A DNA stretch of 64,000 bases from Jatrophihabitans sp. (GTDB taxonomy: Bacteria > Actinomycetota > Actinomycetes > Mycobacteriales > Jatrophihabitantaceae), in assembly GCA_036389035.1 (NCBI GenBank), contig DASVQQ010000022.1:62001-126000 (forward strand), read 5' to 3'. Below, piece after piece: positions 54,564 through 64,000 of this stretch (position 1 is the first letter of the stretch; each line of letters starts with the position of its first letter). The notes beneath the pieces were generated by a model that was not told the DNA's origin, made no database searches, and was given only the letters and a program-made list of their open reading frames with translations. Position numbers and translations under genes: made by a program.

Positions 54564-54875
54564 TCAGGCAGCCGGGGACTTGCGCAGGACCTTCTCGACC
54601 CGGTCGGCGACCGCCAGCAGCCAGTCCCGATGCGATGTCCAGCCATTGAACTGAATCCGGTACCCGAGGCCGAGCCGCGTCAGCTGGGCGTCCAAGGCGT
54701 CCTCGGACGGGTACTGACGGATGATGTCCGTAATCTCGAGACGCAGGTTCACGGCATCGCTGTGTTCCGATTGCACGAAGTCGTCTACGGCCTGCCATGG
54801 ATCGGCATAATCGTCGGTCCAGTCCTCGTTCAAATAGCCGCCGAGGAGCTGTTCCAACGCTTCGTATTCCGTCAC
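54564..54875 (-). CDS. CdiI-like immunity protein
   Basis: A 103-residue acidic protein: MTEYEALEQLLGGYLNEDW, then DDYADPWQAVDDFVQSEHSD, EITDIIRQYPSEDALDAQLTRLG and WTSHRDWLLAVADRVEKVL. The layout matches the contact-dependent-inhibition immunity family (CdiI_2 type). Its ATG overlaps the toxin stop by four bases, the standard cotranslated toxin-immunity order. It should bind and block the RNase A-like C-terminus of the upstream gene. A 20-base stretch is identical to one in the toxin 3' end. Confidence 0.82.
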   Translation of the reverse strand: MTEYEALEQLLGGYLNEDWTDDYADPWQAVDDFVQSEHSDAVNLRLEITDIIRQYPSEDALDAQLTRLGLGYRIQFNGWTSHRDWLLAVADRVEKVLRKSPAA

Positions 54876-54913
54876 ATGATCACCATCGCAGTATGAATCC
54901 GGTACCCGAGGCC
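54652..54913. repeat. 20-bp direct repeat shared by toxin and immunity genes
   Basis: TGAATCCGGTACCCGAGGCC occurs at 54652-54671 (in the immunity gene) and 54894-54913 (in the toxin 3' end), 242 bases apart. On the coding strand both read GLGYRI in frame (GLGYRIQ, GLGYRIH). Confidence 0.9.
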
Positions 54914-56167
54914 CAAAGCATCAGATCTCCGGAGCACAACCCGTATCACCGAGGATTCTAGGGGATCAGCCGCAGGGGCGAGTAGCACGGAGCCACATAC
55001 CTGTGGGGTGGGACTTGAAATCAAAAGCGTGCGTTTCGGCCCTGCAAGCCAGCTCTGAATTCTCTTGTCATGGGCGTTTAGAACTTCGGCGATGGAGTTC
55101 TCGGCGACTTCTCGGTTGTAGAAAGTGGATGCGCCTTTGATCTCCGGTTCGGTGGCTAACCGCTTGCGCAGGAACTCGGGACTCTTGCCGACATGCTTGG
55201 CCAGGGTGTGGCCGCCGTTCACGCCTTCGTGGGCTGCCAGGCCGCCGCCTGGAACAAGGTGGGTGACGTTGCCCGCAGCTCGCAAGCCGCGGACGGCGCT
55301 GCCGCCGATAGGAATGGCGGCGGCTAGTTGCAGGCCGAGGGTGGCGTTGCTGACCTGTTCGCCCTGGGTCCGGCGGGTGGCGTCGACGGCTAGCTGGGTC
55401 AGGGCCAGCACGGTGGCCACGGCCAGGCACGCGCCGGCCGCGGGTGGGCAGATGAGCAGCAGGCCCAGGCCCAGCACGGTGAGGTCGGTGGCGAGGGTGC
55501 TGAGGCAGTCGGAGATGTTGGCCAGGGTGGGGTTGGCCAGGGCCCGCTGGTAGGGGCTGAGGTGGCGGGCGACGGCGCCGGTCAGCTGCTGCGCCCATGC
55601 CGCCCAGCCGGACCGGTCCCGGGTCGGGTCCGCTTCGTCGGCCTCGAACAGCGCCCGGATGCAGCGGTCCAGGGCGTCGGCCCACCGGTCGTAGCCGGCC
55701 TTGAAGTTCCGGGCGAGGAGCAGCAGTTCGGCGGTGTCCGCTCGGCTGGCCGACAGCCCGGTGGCCTCAAGATCGACCCTGGTGACATCGCGTGAAGCCA
55801 GCTCGTCGTGGCGCTGTCGCAGCCGGTGACGGACGGCACGCAGCCAGGGCGCGGTCTCGTCCAGGGCCCCGGCGTAGGCGTGCAGCGCGCTGGCGTAATG
55901 CTCGTAGCGGTCGGCGGTGGCCGACATGGAGGGGGTCCGGTCTCGGAGCTGCTCGACGAAGGCCCGGTGAGCGGCGCCGGTCCACAGCGGCGTGTCAGCG
56001 CTGGACAGCAGCGCCGAGGCGGCGCGGCGCAAGTCGGCGGCAGTGCGGCCGCAGCGGTGGGCGGCGGCGCGGATCCGCACCGGGTCACCGGCCGGCATCC
56101 GCTGGTCCAGGCAGGCCCGCGCCGCCAGCAACCCGTCGCCGGGCAGCTCGAACCGGCTAGCCGTCAT
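54872..56167 (-). CDS. WXG-type polymorphic toxin with RNase A-like (CdiA-CT) C-terminal domain
   Basis: A 431-residue predicted type VII-type effector. The N-terminal 200 residues are helical, with a WxG turn (DTPLWTGAAHRAFVEQL) typical of WXG/LXG effectors. A hydrophobic region (LTVLGLGLLLICPPAAGACLAVATVLAL) follows. The C-terminal ~115 residues resemble the CdiA-CT RNase A-like toxin domain: GGHTLAKHVGKS (His321, His325), LRKRLATEPEIKGASTFYNREVAENSI, and the closing GLGYRIHTAM. The immunity gene follows with an ATGA overlap. No ESX secretion genes are in the window. Target RNA is unknown. Confidence 0.8.
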   Translation of the reverse strand: MTASRFELPGDGLLAARACLDQRMPAGDPVRIRAAAHRCGRTAADLRRAASALLSSADTPLWTGAAHRAFVEQLRDRTPSMSATADRYEHYASALHAYAGALDETAPWLRAVRHRLRQRHDELASRDVTRVDLEATGLSASRADTAELLLLARNFKAGYDRWADALDRCIRALFEADEADPTRDRSGWAAWAQQLTGAVARHLSPYQRALANPTLANISDCLSTLATDLTVLGLGLLLICPPAAGACLAVATVLALTQLAVDATRRTQGEQVSNATLGLQLAAAIPIGGSAVRGLRAAGNVTHLVPGGGLAAHEGVNGGHTLAKHVGKSPEFLRKRLATEPEIKGASTFYNREVAENSIAEVLNAHDKRIQSWLAGPKRTLLISSPTPQVCGSVLLAPAADPLESSVIRVVLRRSDALGLGYRIHTAMVIM

Positions 56168-56309
56168 GACCGCTTACCGGTCGCGCTCCCCATGCCGGCC
56201 GACGCTAGGCAACCAGCCGAGTCCATGCGCTGAGTTATCCACAACCCGGCGGCGGTCGACTGAGTCCGCTCGCGCCCCGCCAGATGTGACGCAGGCCACG
56301 GCCCTTCAG

Positions 56310-56335
56310 GGAACTTGAGCGTACTCGACTCAGTT
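56310..56335 (+). promoter_or_regulatory. dnaK promoter: ECF-type GGAAC-N18-GTT with HAIR operator
   Basis: GGAAC (56310-56314), 18 bases, GTT (56333-56335), the SigH/SigR-type promoter spacing. Inside it lies the HspR inverted repeat CTTGAGC-N7-ACTCAGT (56314-56334), near-consensus HAIR. A TTGACA hexamer four bases further (56339) may serve the housekeeping sigma factor. Confidence 0.82.
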
Positions 56336-56449
56336 CTTTTGACAGAAGGCCGATCCAGGTAGCACCATCGGAGCTGCCGTTACTTGGCTGACAGACCACA
56401 GACCAGACCACAGACCATAGACAGATAAGCACTCACTGAGGAGTTCACC

Positions 56450-58303
<1,854 letters not shown>

Positions 58304-58309
58304 CCGGCG

Positions 58310-58990
58310 ATGAATCAGAAAGATCCGGCTGCCGCGGAGCAGGAGCCCGACATGACGCAGTCAAGTCCGGCGCCCGAGGAGGAGACCGGTGCTGGCCCCG
58401 AGAAGGCAGCACCGGGCTTCACCTTCGCCGACAAGCGAAAGATCAGTCCGGACGGTTCGGCCAAGCCGCCGGCCGGCGGGGCGGACCCCCCGCCGGCCGG
58501 CGAGGCGGCGACGGCCGAAACCGGCGGCGCCGACCCGGCTGCCGCGCAGGCGCCGGACCCCCACGAGCTGCTGGCCGCCGAGCGGCTGGCAGACCTGCAA
58601 CGCCTGCAGGCCGAGTACGCCAACTACCGCAAGCGGGTAGACCGGGACCGGACGATGACCCGGGACCTGGCGGTGGCCTCGGTGATCGAGTCGCTGCTGC
58701 CGGTGCTCGATGACATCCACCTGGCCCGCCAGCACGGTGACCTGGAGGCCGGCCCGCTGGCCAGCATCGCCGACAAGCTGGAGACGACGCTGGCCAAGTA
58801 CGGGGTCGAGCGCTTCGGCGAGCCCGGCGTGGCTTTCGACCCGGCGGTGCACGATGCGCTGATGCACGTCGACGAGGAGCTCGCCGAGGGCACCGAAGTG
58901 ACCACCGTGGTGGGCGTGCTGCAGCCGGGGTACCGGATCGGTGACCGGGTGGTGCGCCCGGCCAGGGTCTCGGTCGCCGATCCCGCCTAG
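58310..58990 (+). CDS. grpE: nucleotide exchange factor GrpE
   Basis: Exchanges ADP for ATP on DnaK. Of 226 residues the first ~80 are an acidic, Pro/Ala-rich disordered extension. The coiled coil runs through LLAAERLADLQRLQAEYANYRKRVDRD, and the beta-domain ends with VGVLQPGYRIGDRVVRPARVSVA. It starts seven bases after the dnaK stop. Confidence 0.96.
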   Translation: MNQKDPAAAEQEPDMTQSSPAPEEETGAGPEKAAPGFTFADKRKISPDGSAKPPAGGADPPPAGEAATAETGGADPAAAQAPDPHELLAAERLADLQRLQAEYANYRKRVDRDRTMTRDLAVASVIESLLPVLDDIHLARQHGDLEAGPLASIADKLETTLAKYGVERFGEPGVAFDPAVHDALMHVDEELAEGTEVTTVVGVLQPGYRIGDRVVRPARVSVADPA

Positions 58991-59060
58991 CGGTCGCCGA
59001 TCGGTAGTACCAGCACCACTGGAGCAACACAGGCAAGAGCAGTGAAGGAGGCATGACGTC

Positions 59061-60050
59061 ATGGCAAGCCAGGACTGGTTCGACAGGGACTTCTACAAGT
59101 CCCTCGGCGTCGCCTCTGACGCGACGGATGCCGACATCAAGAAGGCCTACCGCAAGCTGGCCAAGGATCTGCACCCGGACAAGAACCCCGGCGACGTCAA
59201 GGCCGAGCAGCGGTTCAAGGAGATCAGCGAGGCCTACTCGGTGCTGTCGGACCCCGGCCAGCGCAAGGAGTACGACGCGGTGCGGGCGATGGCGCACGGC
59301 CGGGCCCGGTTCACTGCCGGCAGCGGGCCCACCGGTGGCTTCTCCGACGACGTGTTCTCCGGTTTCTTCAGCCGCCAGTCCGGGCGCCAGCCGGGTGGCG
59401 GCTTCGGCAACCAGGGCGCGAACATCAGCGTCGAGGATCTGCTGTCGGGGATGTTCACCGGAGGCGGCGGCGCGGGTGGTTTCGGGCAGGCGCCGCCGCG
59501 TACCGGCGCCGACGTCGAGGCCACCACCACGCTGAGCTTCCGGCAGGCCGTCGAGGGCGACACGGTGAGCCTGCGGCGCGGTGACGGCTCCACCATCACC
59601 ACCCGGGTGCCCGCCGGGGTGAAGGACGGCCAGAAGATCCGGTTGCGGGGCAAGGGCAATCCCGGGCCGGCCGGCAACGGCGACCTGATCCTGACCGTGG
59701 CCGTGCAACCGCATCCGCTGTTCGGCCGGTCCGGTGACGACCTCACCGTGACGGTTCCGGTCACCTTCGCCGAGGCCGCTCTCGGAGCCCAGATCGCGGT
59801 GCCGACCTTCGACGGCTCGACGGTCACCCTGAAGCTGCCGCCCGGCACCCCGTCCGGCCGGGTGCTGCGGGTCAAAGGCAAGGGCGTCGCGCGCAAGGAC
59901 GGCTCGGCGGGCGACCTGCTGGTGAACGTGTCGGTCGCGGTTCCGCAGAAGCTGGACGGCGCCGCCCGGGAGGCCGTGGAGGCCTACGCCGCGGCCACCG
60001 CCGGCGATGACCCTCGAGCCGGATTGCTGGAGCAAGCGAGGTCGTCATGA
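59061..60050 (+). CDS. dnaJ: DnaJ-type co-chaperone lacking the zinc-finger domain
   Basis: A 329-residue J-protein. The J-domain holds HPD in AKDLHPDKNPGD; a Gly/Phe-rich stretch follows (GGFSDDVFSGFF, SGMFTGGGGAGGF). The two C-terminal beta-domains (VEATTTLSFRQAVEG, GDLILTVAVQPHPLFGRSGDDLTV) have no CxxCxGxG zinc finger between them. The protein contains no cysteine at all, so it is type II (CbpA-like), unusual in this operon position, where mycobacterial DnaJ1 has zinc fingers. It overlaps hspR by four bases (ATGA). Confidence 0.94.
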   Translation: MASQDWFDRDFYKSLGVASDATDADIKKAYRKLAKDLHPDKNPGDVKAEQRFKEISEAYSVLSDPGQRKEYDAVRAMAHGRARFTAGSGPTGGFSDDVFSGFFSRQSGRQPGGGFGNQGANISVEDLLSGMFTGGGGAGGFGQAPPRTGADVEATTTLSFRQAVEGDTVSLRRGDGSTITTRVPAGVKDGQKIRLRGKGNPGPAGNGDLILTVAVQPHPLFGRSGDDLTVTVPVTFAEAALGAQIAVPTFDGSTVTLKLPPGTPSGRVLRVKGKGVARKDGSAGDLLVNVSVAVPQKLDGAAREAVEAYAAATAGDDPRAGLLEQARSS

Positions 60051-60487
60051 GCGTGCCACGATTCGCCGAGTCAGCCGCCGTCTTCGTGATCTCGGTGGCG
60101 GCGGAGCTGGCCGGGATGCACCCGCAGACGCTGCGCCAGTACGACCGGCTGGGCCTGGTGTCACCGCACCGGACCCCCGGCCGTGGCCGCCGGTACTCCC
60201 CGCGCGACATCGCGCAGCTTCGCGAGGTGCAGCGGCTCTCGCAGGAGGAGGGCGTCAACCTGGCCGGCATCAAGCGCATCCTCGAGCTTGAGAACGAGGT
60301 GCACGCGTTGCGGGCCCGGCTCGCCGAGGTGGAGGAGGACCGCCGTCGCTCCAGCAGGATGCAGCCCAAGCTGGGCGCCCGGCGACTGTTCGCGGCCGGA
60401 CCGGCCGGTGACATCGTCTCGGTCCCGATGGGCCGGCCGTTCAGCAAGCCGTCCGGCGAGCTGGTGGTCTGGCGGCCGCGAAGCTGA
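60047..60487 (+). CDS. hspR: HspR, MerR-type heat-shock repressor
   Basis: A 146-residue MerR-family repressor of the dnaK operon and clpB, requiring DnaK as co-repressor in Streptomyces. The wHTH is VISVAAELAGMHPQTLRQYDRLGLVSPHRTPGRGRRYS; a dimerising coiled coil follows (EVQRLSQEEGVNLAGIKRILELENEVHALRARL). There is no ligand-binding Cys. Its operators are visible upstream of dnaK and clpB. The start overlaps the dnaJ stop. Confidence 0.97.
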   Translation: MSVPRFAESAAVFVISVAAELAGMHPQTLRQYDRLGLVSPHRTPGRGRRYSPRDIAQLREVQRLSQEEGVNLAGIKRILELENEVHALRARLAEVEEDRRRSSRMQPKLGARRLFAAGPAGDIVSVPMGRPFSKPSGELVVWRPRS

Positions 60488-60523
60488 CCGATCCCTCGGG
60501 TCGAGATTCGGCCGCCGCGTCCG

Positions 60524-61453
60524 CTAGCGCATGCTGTTCGCGATCCGCAGCAATTCCTTGGCGCTGAGCGAGGCCCGCGGCGGATTGGCCCCTACGGAGC
60601 AGATCGACCACCAATATTCGGAGTCGTTCCAAACCACGCATATCACATTGGGCGCGGCGTTGTACGTGAACACCTTTGCCGGATGTCCGAGCACCTTTGC
60701 GGTGGTGAGCACCTTGTCACTCGACGTGGTCGGAGATTCGGGACCGCGCCCCACCCGGAGCAGGCCATCGGGGCCGTCGTATTCCTGCATCACCCCTCCT
60801 TGCGGGCTGTCGTCCTGCCACCGGATGATCCGGTCGACGTAGCCGGCTGGCAGCCAGGACGGCGTCGGCAGCGTTCCCGCTTCGAACACCGGATGCCGGG
60901 TGCCGGTCTTGGCGTCGAGAAGGGATCGCGTGCCGAGCGGCTGCTCGAGCTGCACCGTCACCGTCACCGGCCGGTAGCCGCGGCCCGAGCAAGCAAGAAC
61001 GGCCCCAGCCGGCACGCTCTGCGTCGGCGAGGGGTTGCTCGGTCGGAAGGCACGGGCTCGGATGGATACCTTCGTCGCGGTTTCCGATACCACCGGGCGC
61101 AGATCGGGCAGCCCGGAGTCGAAGCAGTAGGAGCCCGCGATCGTGTTGATGTCGACGGCGATGGTCAGCTTCCTGGGGTCGATCTGCAGCACGGCGCCGC
61201 TCCATTCGACATCGGCCAGAAAGCCGGCTGGGCGGGCTGACTGGTGCGAGCCGGAGATCCCCACCACGGTCAGCAGCGGAATCACCAGCAGCGCCACGGC
61301 GGCGGCCGACGGCCACAGCCAGCGGGTGCGGTGGTGCGTCTGAGTGGTAGCTACGGCCAGCATGCCTTCCAGCGGTGGTGGCCCGAACGTGGTGAGCCAC
61401 TGCTTACCGTGCCGGTCCAACAGCTGGTCGATGGGATCAGGGTCCAGGCTCAT
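60524..61453 (-). CDS. single-pass membrane protein, putative anti-sigma partner
   Basis: A 309-residue protein: a cytosolic N-terminus of about 48 residues (DPIDQLLDRHGKQWLTTFGPPPLEGMLAVA), one membrane helix (LWPSAAAVALLVIPLLTVVGI) and an extracellular domain with several Cys. It overlaps the ECF sigma gene by four bases, the usual place for an anti-sigma factor, but lacks the HxxxCxxC zinc motif. It could be a non-zinc anti-sigma or an unrelated target; the extracytoplasmic part has no recognised family. Confidence 0.72.
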   Translation of the reverse strand: MSLDPDPIDQLLDRHGKQWLTTFGPPPLEGMLAVATTQTHHRTRWLWPSAAAVALLVIPLLTVVGISGSHQSARPAGFLADVEWSGAVLQIDPRKLTIAVDINTIAGSYCFDSGLPDLRPVVSETATKVSIRARAFRPSNPSPTQSVPAGAVLACSGRGYRPVTVTVQLEQPLGTRSLLDAKTGTRHPVFEAGTLPTPSWLPAGYVDRIIRWQDDSPQGGVMQEYDGPDGLLRVGRGPESPTTSSDKVLTTAKVLGHPAKVFTYNAAPNVICVVWNDSEYWWSICSVGANPPRASLSAKELLRIANSMR

Positions 61454-61971
61454 CGGTAATCCTCTCCGAGTAGCGCGCGGATCCGACCGCGCGCGTCGGC
61501 AAGCGTTGATTTCGCGGTGCCCTCGGCACAGCCCATCACCGTGGCGACGTCCGCCACCGGCAGGCCGAGGAAGTACCGCAGCGTGACGGCCAGTCGCTGC
61601 CGCGGCGCAAGCAGGGCGATCACCCGCTCCAGGTCAAGGTGGAGCGCCGCGTCGCTGCCCGCAGTGGCATGCTCGACACCCTCCAGTGCTACCGCCTGCG
61701 GCCGCCGGCGGTTCTTGTGCGCCTGATCAGCGGTGATCGCGAGCAGCCAGTTGCGAGGCGTTCCGCGGTGCGGGTCGAACTGGGCACGCTTGCGCCAGGC
61801 TGCGCTCAGCGATTCCTGCAGCACGTCCTCCCAGTCGGGAAGGCCCGACAACCGGCGGGCGAGCGCCGACATGGCCACCCAATGCGGCCTGACCCAGGCG
61901 TCGAAGTCCTGCTCGGCCGACACCGGGCTGGCCGGGTCACCCACCGGCGACGGTTCTGGCAGAACGTGCAT
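61450..61971 (-). CDS. ECF-type RNA polymerase sigma factor
   Basis: A 173-residue sigma-70 family factor: region 2 with WVAMSALARRLSGLPDWEDVLQESLSAAWRKRAQFD, then region 4 with LLAPRQRLAVTLRYFLGLPVADVATVMGCAEGTAKSTLADARGRIRALL. There is no extra N- or C-terminal domain. The ATG chosen has GAGGTGG upstream; a GTG two codons earlier lies in that site. It forms a coupled pair with the membrane protein. It does not obviously carry its own recognisable promoter. Confidence 0.92.
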   Translation of the reverse strand: MHVLPEPSPVGDPASPVSAEQDFDAWVRPHWVAMSALARRLSGLPDWEDVLQESLSAAWRKRAQFDPHRGTPRNWLLAITADQAHKNRRRPQAVALEGVEHATAGSDAALHLDLERVIALLAPRQRLAVTLRYFLGLPVADVATVMGCAEGTAKSTLADARGRIRALLGEDYR

Positions 61972-62103
61972 ACCCACCTCTACCCGGCTGTGGCATGTTC
62001 GGTTGGGTCGAACGCTGGATCAGATCAGGCCAGCATTCCCCGGCGCAGGTAGCCGCTGGGTGGATTGTGACCTGCCAGCCACGAGAATGCCGTCCATACG
62101 ATA

Positions 62104-62138
62104 AAGTTGAGCGGAACAGGCTCAACTTCTCGAGCGTT
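62104..62138 (+). promoter_or_regulatory. clpB promoter: GGAAC-N18-GTT inside a HAIR-like inverted repeat
   Basis: AAGTTGAGC-N7-GCTCAACTT (62104-62128) is a nine-base-arm HAIR-like palindrome. Its 7-base spacer starts with the GGAAC (62113-62117) of a GGAAC-N18-GTT promoter (GTT at 62136-62138), the same layout elements as the dnaK promoter. Confidence 0.8.
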
Positions 62139-62219
62139 TAATGCAGCAGAGGCCGGCCAGGCGCCGCCTGGCCACGTCCTGAACAACCAGTCGAGTACGC
62201 ACAAGAGGTAGAAACAGCT

Positions 62220-64000
<1,781 letters not shown>

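Overview
The window is high-GC chromosomal DNA from an actinomycete. The marks are: an HspR-controlled dnaK-grpE-dnaJ-hspR operon with a HAIR operator, a mycothiol-type maleylpyruvate isomerase-fold protein, an F420/LLM-type oxidoreductase, a Ddn-type deazaflavin oxidoreductase, GTP-dependent PEP carboxykinase, an FadE5/EtfD-like lipid oxidation pair, a class E sortase signal (LAYTG), HelD, and many start codons that sit directly downstream of a -10 box (leaderless genes). The genus cannot be fixed from the sequence. I see no insertion sequence, integrase, CRISPR array or rRNA; there is one tRNA (Gly, anticodon CCC).

Layout. 0.1-6.5 kb: a divergent hydrolase / SnoaL-like pair around a palindrome, the tldD-tldE protease pair and pckG. 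6.5-15 kb: the most unusual block, a five-gene minus-strand cassette (three tail-collar paralogs, a DUF6916-like protein, a GNAT acetyltransferase) facing away from a 1841-residue repetitive surface protein with a CSLREA/beta-helix head and a LAYTG anchor. 15-25.5 kb: HelD, a CBS protein, a 2-oxoacid dehydrogenase operon (E1alpha-E1beta-E2), glutathione peroxidase, a 48-residue protein, a MOSC protein and an NHLRC2-like thioredoxin/beta-propeller protein. 25.5-37.2 kb: a PtpB-like phosphatase, an FadE5-like acyl-CoA dehydrogenase with two operator boxes, an LLM oxidoreductase, a small secreted protein, serA, MarR, a stand-alone ATPase, two membrane proteins, a cobalamin riboswitch with cbtB-cbtA, and an FhuF-like 2Fe-2S protein.

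37.2-49.5 kb: tRNA-Gly, a divergent pair of helix-turn-helix proteins, dcd, a maleylpyruvate isomerase-fold protein coupled to ilvE, a TetR regulator with its own palindrome, a GNAT, a DUF5666-like secreted protein, a two-component system, a Ddn-like protein, a penicillin-binding lipoprotein, a TSUP permease and a P-loop kinase-like protein. 49.6-64 kb: an EtfD-like iron-sulfur membrane protein, a large zinc-ribbon membrane protein, a WXG-type polymorphic toxin with an RNase A-like C-terminus and its CdiI-like immunity protein, the dnaK operon, an ECF sigma factor with a membrane partner, and the first 593 codons of clpB, which runs off the end.

How it fits together. Housekeeping metabolism (branched-chain/2-oxoacid oxidation, fatty acid oxidation through FadE and EtfD, serine and isoleucine/leucine/valine synthesis, gluconeogenesis) is interleaved with heat-shock and redox defence. 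The dnaK and clpB promoters share one architecture: a GGAAC-N18-GTT ECF-type promoter interlocked with a HAIR operator. The accessory material is the tail-collar cassette with its giant surface protein, and the toxin-immunity pair. These are the two places most likely to hold poorly described biology.
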